64,000 nucleotides of DNA, taken from NCBI GenBank assembly GCA_002104945.1, contig MCFH01000028.1, forward strand, positions 310,001 through 374,000, given 5' to 3'. The stretch is from Piromyces finnis (lineage: Eukaryota > Neocallimastigomycota > Neocallimastigomycetes > Neocallimastigales > Neocallimastigaceae). Both the position numbers and the translations under genes were made by a program. Below, piece by piece: positions 1-11,190 of this stretch (positions within the stretch are counted from its first letter, which is position 1; every line of letters begins with the position of its first letter). The notes under the pieces were generated by a model that was given only the letters and a program-made list of their open reading frames with translations, was not told where the DNA came from and searched no databases.

Positions 1-64
1 TACTTCTACTATAACTAATAACCTATCTTTAAATTTATATGATACTACTCTTTTAAAAAATAAA

Positions 65-2464
65 ATGGAAAATAGAATAAACGTACCTGTAATAACAAAG
101 GAAATTCAGCAACAACTTCAAAACCAATATAAAATGCAACCATCTCAAGCAGCTCCTATACCAAACCAATCCATATCAATACCCCAAACATTATCTTTAA
201 CCCAACCTGTACAACCTCAAATAATAAAAGTTATACAAGTAGCTCAACCATCTATACCAAATGCTCCTACTCAAAATGTATTTATAAATCCAATGGCTCA
301 ACCAGCCAATATAAATTCTTCTCATACCTTAAATATACCAGTGGTTGATACCTTAAAAAGAAGATCTTCAATACCAAATATACTAGAACAACAAGGTCCT
401 TCACAATCACAACCAAGGCGTCGTTTATCCATGCAATTAAATGAAATACCACTATCCAATCCAGATGCTATGGCTATTGATCCAAAGCCAGCACCTGTCA
501 CACAAACGACGTCCACTGCTCAACCAGCAGTTGTGGCTGCCCCACCTCAAGTTCGTTATATTTATGGCATTCCAAGAGCACCTTCATTACCTATTAATAA
601 TATTGTACCTACTACTATGTCACCAATTCAACCTATGAAAGCATTTCCCGCTCTACCACTTTCAAATTTTGTAGTTTATTTAGTCAATCGTATTTGGTAT
701 CATGGTAAACCAGAATGTCGTAATGCGGCTCATCCAGAGTATGCTGAATTAACAAAATTTGTTGAAGATGTATTAAAAATCACTGATTTATCCTTAAATA
801 CTGTCCTTTTAAGTCTTCGTTACATTTATATGCTGCGTCAAAAGTGTAATACAGATCAAAAAATATTGGAATGGTCCCTGCGCGATTTAATCGCTGTACA
901 TTTTATGCTGGCTAATAAATTTTTATCAGATGATCGTTATTCTAACAGTGTATGGGCTTCGGTTACCGGAAAGGATTTAGATGAAATGAATCGCTTAGAA
1001 AAGAAATCATTGGAAATTCTTCAATTTAATTTAAATGTGCATCATGATGATTTTAAAAATTGGGAAAAAAGTATTTCTACGTTAGGTAAGGAATTAAGAC
1101 AACGTATGACCACCCTTCAACAAGAAAGAAATTTAAAGAAACAACAAGCAGAACTTACTGCTCTACTGAATGAAACCATGTCTAATACCAATGTCATTAA
1201 AATGCCACTTTTCCATCAAACACCACCTACCCTTTCTACCACCTTAATGGTAAATAATGTACCCACCATTCCAATTAATCCAACCGCCGCTATAAACATT
1301 ATTAATGGTCATCCTACTGCTGCTGCTACCATCACTCCAAATTCAACCACAATCATTACCAGTAATACCCAAGTAGCTCCTACTCTTGCAACATCATCCC
1401 TTAATTTAAAATTTTCACCACAACCAACAAATATTGCCAATGTTGCCGTGGTGAATACCGTCAATCCAGCACAAGTTGCAACGGTAACGAATGTATCCAA
1501 TGTAACGCTTGCTCAAAATCCAATTTCATTGAATGCAGTTACTGTCAAGCAAGCCATACCCACTTCACCAAAAGTATCTGTAACACCAATGTTTATATCC
1601 TCCTTACCTACCACCTCTTTACCCGCTACCGGTATTACCATAGTCAATCCAACCAATACGGTGAATACAATGAACGCCAATTCTATCTATCCATCACCAC
1701 CATTATGTCGTATATCCAATGCTCAACCTACCAATACCGTGTTGGCAACTTCAAATTTTGTAGGACCTACTGCAGTGGCATTAGTTCCAAATCATGAAGT
1801 TTCAACAGTCAATGCTACACCAGGCGTCAATACCCTTACTAATGAAACTTCATCATCAACTCTTTTTACCACTCAAAATGTTCGTACCGCGGCTTTTATT
1901 CCAACCAATGTTAGTGCTTCAACTCCAGCCCAAAATACCACAATTAATGTAGCCACAAATCAATGTCGCTTCCTTAAACATTCTCTTTCCAGTAATAGTT
2001 TAAAATCCCTTCAACAACAAGCTCAGCAAGTCACTTACAGTTCTCCACTCTCACAACACCATGTTAATGGTGCCCGACTTAAAACATCAAATTCAGCACT
2101 TAATCTTTCTAGCTTTAAGAGCAATGTTTTTAAATACCAACCTCAATCTATCATTAATCATACAGCTACGGTAAATAACTTGAATGAATTAAATCTACCA
2201 ATAAATCGTATTCCAACACCATTAAATTTCTCATCCCCAAAAAAGATGAGGTATAGTACCTGTGTCACCTCTTCCATACCTTCCGTTTATATTAAAAAGG
2301 AAGCTAACATGGGTGGTGTCGTAGCATCATCTATTAATACATCACCATTAAATGGACTTTCTCAAGTACCTGTCACAACAACAACAACAACTATATTTAA
2401 ACCAGTCAATACATCTGAACCAACCATTAAATTAGTTCCAACAAATAAACCAATGTTCTATTAA
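65..2464 (+). CDS. PCL-type cyclin with long Asn/Thr/Pro-rich tail
   Basis: Single-exon gene of 799 residues. Residues about 196-335 form a cyclin box of the fungal Pcl1/Pcl2 type: a start like LSNFVVYLVNRIW, then a helix with TDLSLNTVLLSLRYIYMLR, then ALMLANK-like HFMLANKFLSDDRYSN, followed by WASVTGKDLDEMNRLEK and the closing LEILQFNLNVH. In yeast such cyclins bind and direct the Pho85 kinase in cell-cycle, polarity and metabolic control; that role is inferred here. The first 195 residues and the last 450 are low complexity (Pro, Gln, Asn, Thr, Ser), with no domain I recognise. The ATG at 65 follows an A-rich leader, and no upstream ATG extends the frame within the window. The stop TAA is at 2462. 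Compared with yeast Pcl proteins (about 280-310 residues) it is very long because of the flanking disordered regions. The family call is firm; the exact partner kinase is unknown. Confidence 0.8.
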   Translation: MENRINVPVITKEIQQQLQNQYKMQPSQAAPIPNQSISIPQTLSLTQPVQPQIIKVIQVAQPSIPNAPTQNVFINPMAQPANINSSHTLNIPVVDTLKRRSSIPNILEQQGPSQSQPRRRLSMQLNEIPLSNPDAMAIDPKPAPVTQTTSTAQPAVVAAPPQVRYIYGIPRAPSLPINNIVPTTMSPIQPMKAFPALPLSNFVVYLVNRIWYHGKPECRNAAHPEYAELTKFVEDVLKITDLSLNTVLLSLRYIYMLRQKCNTDQKILEWSLRDLIAVHFMLANKFLSDDRYSNSVWASVTGKDLDEMNRLEKKSLEILQFNLNVHHDDFKNWEKSISTLGKELRQRMTTLQQERNLKKQQAELTALLNETMSNTNVIKMPLFHQTPPTLSTTLMVNNVPTIPINPTAAINIINGHPTAAATITPNSTTIITSNTQVAPTLATSSLNLKFSPQPTNIANVAVVNTVNPAQVATVTNVSNVTLAQNPISLNAVTVKQAIPTSPKVSVTPMFISSLPTTSLPATGITIVNPTNTVNTMNANSIYPSPPLCRISNAQPTNTVLATSNFVGPTAVALVPNHEVSTVNATPGVNTLTNETSSSTLFTTQNVRTAAFIPTNVSASTPAQNTTINVATNQCRFLKHSLSSNSLKSLQQQAQQVTYSSPLSQHHVNGARLKTSNSALNLSSFKSNVFKYQPQSIINHTATVNNLNELNLPINRIPTPLNFSSPKKMRYSTCVTSSIPSVYIKKEANMGGVVASSINTSPLNGLSQVPVTTTTTTIFKPVNTSEPTIKLVPTNKPMFY

Positions 2465-3329
2465 AATTAAAATAACAACTCCATTCATTATTAATATATT
2501 TAATTTATTTTGAAAAAAGTATTTAATTTTTTTTATTTTTTAAAATTCATGTTAAATAATCCAATTGTATCATTGTTTTTTTTTTTTTTTTTTTATTTAT
2601 ATTATTTTTCAAACAGTTAATTTCATTAAAAAATATAATCTTTTGTATCTATTTTTTTTTTATAAAAAAATTTATTTTATCATAAAAAAAAAAAAAAAAA
2701 AACATGTATTGTTTATTTTTTTCCCCCTTCTTTCTATTTTTTCATCATATCTTTGTATCTATAGATAAAAGATATAAGTCTATTAATTTTTTCTATATTT
2801 TATTTTTGCCTTTTTTTTTTTTTTTTGAATAATGATAGTATATTATGTACATTAGAGACCTATTTAAATTTTATTTAAATTTAATATTTAAAATCTATCT
2901 TTTTTTTTTTTTTATTAGATGATGATGATAAAAAAAAAAAAAATGCAAAAGTACAAAATAATAAAAAAAGAAAAATAAAATATAAGAAACGATTGAAATA
3001 CAAGAAAAGAAAAAAAAAAAAAAAAAAATATTTTTTATGTGTATCATTAAACTTTAAAAAAGCGGGATTTTATTTAAAAAAAAAATAAAAGTATATATAT
3101 ATATTTTCTTTTATTAAATTGTTATATATCCTTATTGTGTGTATATTATATTCGATGAAAAAGTTTTTTTTTTTTTTTTAAATTCTAAAAGGAGAAAAAA
3201 AAAAAAAAAGTGTAAAAATATATTATTATAAATTATAAATATTATTCATTTTTTTTTTTTTTTAAAAAATATAAAGTCTGTGCTGTTTGTGTTTGTATAG
3301 GGGTTAGGCAGTAAGTAGTAGGAGCCCGT

Positions 3330-3360
<31 letters not shown>

Positions 3361-3362
3361 TT
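2465..3362. other. Intergenic, A+T-rich, convergent 3' ends
   Basis: Convergent gap between the cyclin and PAF1 genes. It is made of long A and T homopolymers with no coding potential beyond homopolymer-driven reading frames. A short less A+T-rich stretch at about 3277-3330, containing GGGGTTAGGCAG, stands out just behind the PAF1 stop. I cannot assign a function to it; it could be part of the PAF1 3' UTR. Confidence 0.6.
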
Positions 3363-3609
3363 TTATTCAATTCTATCTTTGGTTAAAATGGATTTTAATT
3401 TACTACGACGTTCTTGTTCTTCCGCACTTGTAAATTCACGTTTGGTTAATTCAATTCTATTTGGTTTATCAAATTCAACTTGAGTAGCATACTTGGACTA
3501 GGATAATATTTATTAATATATAAAGGAATAGATCGTTAGGGATTTATACCTAGGGATTTCTATTTCTATTTATTATATTTTATAGAATAAAAAAGAAAAA
3601 TAAAAAATA

Positions 3610-3648
<39 letters not shown>

Positions 3649-4639
3649 GCTCTCTTCTTTCTTAAAGATAATTTAGATTTAATAACATTATAAAAGGCTC
3701 CTCCTTGTTCTGGATTAAAGGTAAAGAAGATTTTCTTATTCTTCTTTGAATCCGTATTGGTATCATATTCGAAATCTCTAACAAAGTTGAATTCTTGTTC
3801 CTATTAACATTTTATTTCAATACAGATTCACGTATAAAATAGTATAACATAGATAATATATAGTATTTTTGTATTTCAAAAATAAATAGAGATAGATATA
3901 TTTTATTTATTAAAAATGAAAAAAAAAAAAAAAGAGGTTAAAAAAAGTCTTTTTTTTTTCTTCTTCTTTTATTATTACTCTTATATAAATAACTACTACT
4001 ACTACTACGCTTATATATATATATATATATTTTTTATATAATTAAAAAATTACCTCATCATCTATTTCTTCATCATCTGAATCTTCACGACTACGTTTAA
4101 TTTTTTTAGCTGTTTCAACAGAAGGTTTAAAGTAGGATAAAAAGGTTTCTGATGGATCTAATGGGTTTTGCATTGGTTTTAAAATAGCATTAGAAAGTTG
4201 AGTACTCGTTATTTCATCCTATCAAATGTAAAATTATTATTACCAAAAAAAAAAAAATTTTTTTTAATCAACATTAAATGTAATAATAATATTATTACTA
4301 ATAATAATATAATTTTAAGATAAAGATAGGAATCAATTTTTTTTTTTTTTTTTTTTTCTTTTTTACTAACCACTTTTTCCAAAGCATCCTTTCCATCGTT
4401 ATTATTTATTGGAGATGAATTATATTGAACATGAGAATAAGTGTTTGGCCAACGAACAAAATCTGGGAAAATAGGGAAAATTTCCACTGCTTTTAAATGT
4501 GACTTTGTTGGATGTTTAATATTGAAAAGATCAGTTTCATTAATAATTTTAAAGGTACGAGTAATGGATTTAATTTGACCATTAACAGATAAATCAACAT
4601 CTTTAATAGCTTCATCCTTGGCAACAGAAAGACCCATTC

Positions 4640-4670
<31 letters not shown>

Positions 4671-6058
4671 TATTAAAAAAGAAAGAATATTCATTAATAA
4701 AATAAAAAAAAAAAAAAACAACAATAAAATTCGTATATCATAGAAATTAACTTTTAATTTTTTTTTTTTTTTTATTTATTATCCATTTATATTATTTCTT
4801 ATAAAAAAATATTGATGTTGAAAAAAAAAAAAAAAAAAAAGAATACTAACTTGACTTCTGTAAATTCATTATTCTTCAAGAACTTATTACTAACTTCATT
4901 TGAAATATATTCTGTTCTTCTAAGCCATGATACTTGTGGTCTTACTGAACGCTTCTTTCTCTTTTCAAATTCATCGTTGCTTATTAACAATATTTTATCA
5001 TCTTCATGAACTGGTGGGGGTTCAGTTGGGTTGACTTTTTTAATAATAATTGAAAAATAAAATGATTATTTAATATAATTATTTTATTAAAAAAAAAAAA
5101 AAAGATAAAAAAAGGATATACATATTATTATAATTTATTATTAAATTGCTATTTATATAAATTAATGGTATAAAAAAGGAAAGAAAATTACTGAATCTAT
5201 TTTCTGGTCCTTCATCGAATACTTTCATATCTATAAGATTTAAAGGAATACCAAGTTCATTATCTGGAGGAAACATTTTATATGGTGCATTTTCGATAAG
5301 TTGTGAATTTTTAAAGGAATAAAGTCTATCTCTTGGAAATGGAAATTCTACCAATTTTGGATTGAAAGGAATTTCTGGAAGGTTATTTTGGAATTTTTGT
5401 CGGCAAAGGAAACCACTTCCAGGTTTTCTATTGAATATAAAATTAATATTGTTACATAAAATAATATTGTTGTTTATTAAATTTTATTGTTGATGATTTA
5501 TTGTAATCAAAGTTAAAAAATAGTATAGATAGGTGTTAATAATTTTTATTAATTAGCAATATAGAATAAAATAAATAAATAAATAAATAGTAATAATAAT
5601 AAAAATAAAAATTAAACTATAACATTATCAATATTATTAATGTTACGAATATAAATAATGAACAAAAAAAAAAAAAAAAAACATTAATCCATCAAATTGA
5701 TTTGATGGATAATAAATTGATTTTTAATTTTTAGATTTTTATGGATTTTTATAGTTTATTTTGATTGAAGTGTATTATTGTTTATGGGGAAACAAATTTA
5801 AACATTTTATTATTTTTTTGATAAATGATAAATGATAAATGATAAATTTATTCATTATTTATTTTTATCCTTTTTTTATTTTTTTTTTTTTATTGAATTA
5901 ATGTATTGAAAAACCGAAATCATTTATTATTCATATATAGGCATACTCATATACATTTTTTTTGTTATTTATTAACAAAATTAAAATTTCTTTATTTAAT
6001 ATAGATGAACATAATTAAATTATAAATTTAAAGAATATACCGATTAATATTTTAATCC

Positions 6059-6090
<32 letters not shown>

Positions 6091-6828
6091 AAAGAAAATT
6101 AAAATTTTCATTTTTTTTTTTTTTTTTTGGAAAATATTGCAAAAAGAATTTAATAAAATCCTTTTTATATGTGTTATTTTTTGAAGATAATGCTATATAT
6201 ACTATTATTCCTTTTTTTTTTTTTTTTTTTTGTAAATATATATATTTATTTAATTTTTTGAGATTTCTTGAAATTGTTTGATTTAGAAATCTTTTTTTAT
6301 ATATTTTTTCTTTTAATAAAGCCATAGCTCATCAATAAATATCTAATGAAATAATAATAAAAATAAATAATATTTATAATACTGAATAGCTTATTCCAAT
6401 ATTTCTATTTCTATTTTTATTTTTTTTTTCTTAATTATTAAAAAAAAAAACATTTTAATTTTTAATTATCGATGCCTTTAATGTCCATATATATTTATCA
6501 TTTTATAAAGTTTATGTTTCATATATATTTTCATCATTTCACAATAAAGTCATGGTTCAAATATACATTTTTTTTTATCATTTTATAATTATTATTATCC
6601 TCTAATAATCTTTATTTACACGTATCTTTTTTTATTATTATTATTATTATTATTTTTTTTTTTTTTTGAAAATTTTCATTATTTTAATAAATTTATTATA
6701 TACCTATGATGATGTAATGAATGATGATGTGACTGTGATGCATGTTGACTTTGACTATGGTGTTGACTATGATGTTGATGTTGACTATGATGATGTTGAT
6801 GTGGATGTCTTGATGACGACGACGACAT
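3363..6828 (-). CDS. PAF1: RNA polymerase II-associated factor 1 (Paf1 complex subunit)
   Basis: Seven exons rebuilt on the minus strand: 6704-6828, 5192-5427, 4851-5034, 4371-4638, 4054-4218, 3645-3800 and 3363-3497, giving 422 residues. All phases close. Diagnostic Paf1 blocks are visible: FLCRQKFQNNLPEIPFNPK, then VEFPFPRDRLYSF, LGIPLNLIDMKVFDEG, RPQVSWLRRTEYISNEV, TEVKMGLSV, LKAVEIFPIFPDFVRW, the SETFLSYFKPS segment before an acidic DSDDEEIDDE stretch, and NKKIFFTFNPEQGGAFYNVI. Paf1 is the core of the Paf1 complex, which travels with Pol II and supports elongation and histone modification. The first exon codes a Ser/His/Gln-rich leader and is joined through an unusually long 1276-bp intron. 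It is the weakest part of the model, although its phase fits and its ATG follows an A tract. The long acidic tail of the human protein is absent. Confidence 0.88.
5428..6703 (-). other. Long first intron of PAF1
   Basis: 1276 bp between a GTATAT donor and an AATAG acceptor on the minus strand, several times the usual intron length in this window. It consists of homopolymers and ATA-rich DNA. A 78-codon reading frame on the same strand (6089-6325) has no recognisable motif and is Lys/Phe/Asn-rich, as expected by chance in such sequence. If the first PAF1 exon is wrong, this stretch is simply the upstream intergenic region. Confidence 0.5.
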
Positions 6829-8332
6829 TTTTTTTTTTTTTGTAAATATATATAAGATATTTTACAAAGATAAAAAAAAAAAAAAATTTTTTTTTTGTTT
6901 GGAATAATAAAAATAAAAATATTTATTTAATATTGATTTACATAAAATTTTTAAATTTAATATACAAAAATAAATTTTTTTTAAAAGAAGAAATTTCATA
7001 TTTATTAGGAGATACAGTCAAAAATCTCCGTACTATGCTCAAAGAAGAATGATATATAACTTTTCAATATGTTAGATATATAAGCATTTATATTATTATT
7101 ATAATATATTTCTTTACTATTTATTATCATTAATACTATTTTAATATTTTATTCTTTTATTATTTAAATGAAAAAAGATATAATACTATAATATACTATT
7201 TAAAATATTTTTATTTAAATAAAAGTGTCAATTTTAATGTTAGAATTTTTTTTTTTTTTTTAATTGAAATCATATTATAAAACTTCTAACTATAGTTTTA
7301 TAAAAGAGTTTACTAATCAATCTTTTTTTTTTAATTATCTGTTACTTTCTTATATTTATATTTTTGTCTATATTACTTTTTTTTTTTTTATAATTATTTT
7401 AATGATTAAAATATTAAATATCATTTTTGTATTTTGTGGATCATTAAACTTTTTTATAATTTTTTTTTTTTTTTTTTTTTTTTGGCTAGTAAGAGAATAC
7501 ACTTTTTGTATTTATTTATTTAAATTGTAATTTTACATTATATTAGGGGATAATACATATTGATATAGTAAATATTAAATAAAAATAATAAAATAGATAT
7601 AAATAAAAATATAAAGATAAAATAAAATAAGTTGCATAAAAGTTCAACTGCAATTCAAGCCGCGAAACCCTCTACCTATGGAACACAAGACCTGGATGAA
7701 TTGTAAAGCTGTTCATTCAAATACCTTTGTTCCATTTTATTGATTTGTAGCTCATCATAAACCAATTCTTTTTTATAAATTTTTATCTATAATTACCTAT
7801 AATAGGTATTAATAGAAAATCAACATTACTATTCAAATGAATAAAATTCATTATAAAAAATCCAAAAAGACTTTTTTTTAATAATAATCTATTTAAAATA
7901 ATTATATTAAAAAAGGATATATATATATATAAAATTGTACACCTTTTCTTTGTAATAACATTACAAAAAATAAAAATATTTTATTATTAACGAAAAATTG
8001 AACTTCTTTTTTTCATATATAATAATATTTGTAATTTTTTTATATTTATTTGTTTATTATTTGTTATATTTATTATTAAAATAAAAATTATATATTTATA
8101 ATTATATTATTTATATATATATATATATTTTTTTTTCAATTTAATATGCATTATTATATTGTAAAATAACATGTTTTTTTCATATATTATAAAGAATATA
8201 TGTTTTTTCATATATTCTTTATAATATAAACGAATAAAGTTTTTTATTTTTTTTTCTTTTTTTACTATTGTTAAGATTATGAAAATATAAAGGGAAATAA
8301 AAAATTCATTGTTATTATTTTTTTTTTATTAT
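6829..8332. other. Intergenic region between PAF1 and PFL
   Basis: About 1.5 kb of A+T-rich DNA. It holds homopolymer tracts, a spurious Phe-rich frame near 7264-7530, a conspicuous G+C-richer island at about 7630-7740 and a perfect inverted repeat at 8183-8228. The last two are listed separately. No gene is supported. Confidence 0.6.
8183..8228 (-). terminator. Perfect 20-bp hairpin behind the PFL gene
   Basis: Arms 8183-8202 and 8209-8228 are exact reverse complements with a six-base T loop on the + strand. It lies 105 bp past the PFL stop, so it probably falls in the 3' UTR or 3' processing region of the PFL transcript. A role in mRNA stability or end formation is inference; an A+T-rich palindrome can also be neutral. 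Confidence 0.4.
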
Positions 8333-11190
8333 CTACATCATTTCATGGAAGGTACGAGCAATAACTTCTTTTTGCTGTTGTGGAGTTAATTTTACAAAAT
8401 TGACAGCATAACCGGAAACACGAATAGTAAGGTTTGGATAATTTTCTGGATGAACCATAGCATCTTCTAGGGTTTCACGTTTAAGAACATTAACGTTAAG
8501 ATGATGAGCCCCCTTTGAGAAATAACCATCTAAAAGACCTGAAAGATTACCTTGACGTTCAGCAATAGTCTTACCAATAGTATTTGGAACAATTGAAAAA
8601 GTATTAGAAATACCATCCATACAAGAATCATATCTAACTTTAGCAACAGAAGAAAGGGAAGCAACAGCACCGGAGAATTCACGACCATGCATTGGATTAC
8701 ATCCTGGAGCGAATGGTTGACCGGCTTTACGACCATCTGGAGTAGAACCAGTTTTCTTACCATAAACAACATTAGAGGTAATGGTAAGAATAGAAAGGGT
8801 ATGAATAGCATTACGGTAGGTAGGGGTTTTTCTAAGCTTATTGATGAGTTTATCAGAAATAGTTCTGGCAAAGTAATCAACACGATCATCATCATTTCCA
8901 AATTTTGGGAAATCACCTTCAATCTTGAAATCAATGGTTAAGCCGGTTTCTTGATCACGAATTGGTGTTACCTCGGCATATTTAATAGCAGAAAAAGAAT
9001 CGGCAACAACGGAAAGACCAGCAACACCAAAGGCCATTAAACGACGAACATTAGTGTCGTGAAGGGCCATTTGAAGGGATTCATAACAATATTGATCATG
9101 ACAAAAATGAATAACATTCATGGTGTTAACATAAAGCTTAGCAATCCAATCCATAGCTTTATCATAAGTTTCCCACATCCAATCAAATTGAATTGGACCA
9201 TCCGGTACTGGGCCAAAGTCTGGTCCAACTTGTTTACCGGTTCTTTCATCTCTGCCATGATTAAGAACATAGAGCATAAGCTTAGCAAGATTACAACGTG
9301 CACCAAAGAATTGCATATCTTTACCAATTCTCATTGCAGAAACACAACAAGCAATACCATAGTCATCACCAAATCTAGCGGCCATAAGGGCATCTGATTC
9401 ATATTGAATGGAAGAAGTATCAATGGAAACTTTAGTGGCGAAATTCTTAAAGTTTCTTGGAAGATCTCTGTTCCAAAGGACAGTGATATTTGGTTCTGGA
9501 GCAGGTCCTAAATTATAAAGGGTATTAAGGATACGATAGGAGGTCTTAGTAACTAATGGACGACCATCACCTCCCATACCACCGATAGACATAGTAACCC
9601 AGGTTGGATCACCAGCAAATAAGTCATTATATTCAGGTGTACGTAAGTGACGAGCAAAACGTAACTTTAAAATAAGATTATCAATGATTTCTTGGGCTTC
9701 ACTTTCAGTGATAACACCACTCTTAAGGTCGTTGTCAAAGAAGCAATCAAGGAAGGCATCCACACGACCAAGGGACATAGCAGCACCATCTTGCTCCTTG
9801 ATAGAACCTAAATAACCAAAATAAACAAATTGAGTGGCTTCTTTAGCATTCTTTGCTGGTTTAGTAATATCAATACCGTAAGATTTAGCCATTTGAGTAA
9901 GTTGTTTGAGAGCCCTAATTTGATCAGCAACTTCTCCAATCAATTTCATAGTTGGTTCATCCATTTGTTTTTTTTGAAGTTGAACTCTATCTTTTTCCTT
10001 TTGAGCAATAAGGCGATCAGTACCGTAAAGAGCAACACGACGATAATCACCAATAATACGACCACGACCATAACCATCTGGTAAACCAGTCATAATGGCA
10101 TTAGAACGACCAGCTCTCATATCCTTGGAATAGATATCAAAAACAGCTTCGTTGTGAGTTTTACGGTAATGAGAAAAGATATGGTCGACTTCTTTATCCA
10201 TAGGTACATTAACAGCCTTTAGAGCATTTTTAACCATACCAAGACCACCGAATGGTTTAATTGCTCTTTTTAATGGTTCATCTGTTTGATAACCTACAAT
10301 AACTTCATTTTCTTTATCAAGATAACCTGGTTGGTGCGAAGTAATGGTGGATGGAGTATGTGGGTCTACAGCGTATAAACCGTTATTAGCACGTTCTTTA
10401 GCTAAGTATTCTTCAGCCTTTGCAAAAAGTTTCTTTGTTCTTTCGGTTGGACCAGCAAGGAAAGAACCATCACCTTCATATGGAACGTAATGCTTCTTAA
10501 TCCAATTATCTATATCAATTTCAGACTTTTGAGCAGCATCGTCGGTAATGCATGGTGCTTGAGTAGCATAATTCTTAACTTGATTAAATGAAAAAGAGTA
10601 ATTTTTAACCTTTTCACCCTTTTTTCAAATACATAAAAAAATTTTTTTTTATATTATATATAAAAATGAAAATTATCATTAATTATTATTACTTTTATTA
10701 AAACAAACAAACAAACAAACAAATGATAAAATTATACTATTCCAATATTCCAATATAATATAAAATTGAAATTTATATTAAAATAATAGTGTAAAAAAAG
10801 TGTGATTTTTATTTATTTCGTATTATAGTATTTTATTAGATTATAATTTTACTAACAAAAATTATAATTCATGATAATTTAAATATCTATCATAATATTA
10901 ATTATAATGGTTTAAAAAACATTAATTTTGCTTTTAACTCTTTGAACATTAATTAATAAAATATGTCTTTATTATTTTGTTCATATCGACTAGAAAACTA
11001 TATAATATTAGAAAACTATATATAATATTATATTAATAATTTTATTATAATTTTTATTTACCATGGATGAAGTATGAAGAATACGTCTTGGCTTGCTTAT
11101 TCTAATACCAGCAACCTTGGTGGCAGAAACGGCTTTTATTAAAATGGTATTACCAAGATTGTTAGTTTGAATTAAAGTTAAACCTTCCAT
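8333..11190 (-). CDS. PFL: Pyruvate formate-lyase (formate acetyltransferase), probably hydrogenosomal
   Basis: Two exons, 11062-11190 and 8333-10618, with a 443-bp intron, giving 804 residues, the usual length for gut-fungal PFL. The enzyme converts pyruvate and CoA to acetyl-CoA and formate in mixed-acid fermentation. The catalytic pair is Cys467-Cys468 in the block GIACCVSAM, and the glycyl radical site is Gly779 in [10 protein letters not shown], 25 residues from the end. Other family blocks include [17 protein letters not shown] near the start of exon 2 and [20 protein letters not shown]. Exon 1 alone codes 43 residues rich in Arg, Lys, Ser and Thr (around [18 protein letters not shown]) and lacking acidic residues after Glu2, which suits a cleavable hydrogenosomal/mitochondrial-type presequence. 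The ATG follows an A tract. Eukaryotic PFL is generally held to come from bacteria; the spliced leader exon shows it is settled in the fungal genome. The activating enzyme is not in this window. Confidence 0.95.

Noticed and set aside
1309-1500. Minus-strand frame inside the cyclin gene
   Set aside because: Antisense of the Thr/Ala/Asn-rich tail; no independent evidence.
2565-2768. 67-codon Phe/Lys-rich frame
   Set aside because: It is made of poly-T and poly-A translated as Phe and Lys; no motif or splice context.
3277-3330. Telomere-like GGGGTTAGGCAG
   Set aside because: A single imperfect occurrence with no tandem array; not a telomeric tract.
6089-6325. 78-codon frame in the PAF1 first intron
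   Set aside because: Lys/Asn/Phe composition expected by chance; no motif.
7264-7530. 88-codon hydrophobic frame resembling a membrane protein
   Set aside because: Phe/Ile/Tyr runs come from T tracts and ATA-rich DNA; no conserved residues, and the start is inside a homopolymer region.
7630-7740. tRNA or 5S rRNA in the G+C-richer island
   Set aside because: I could not find a T-loop consensus, an acceptor stem closing at the right distance, or 5S box sequences on either strand.
8530-9397. Several frames on both strands overlapping PFL
   Set aside because: Shadows of the well-conserved PFL reading frame.
8333-11190. PFL as a sign of a bacterial sequence or contamination
   Set aside because: The gene has a phase-consistent GT-AG intron and an organelle-type leader exon and sits among intron-rich fungal genes.
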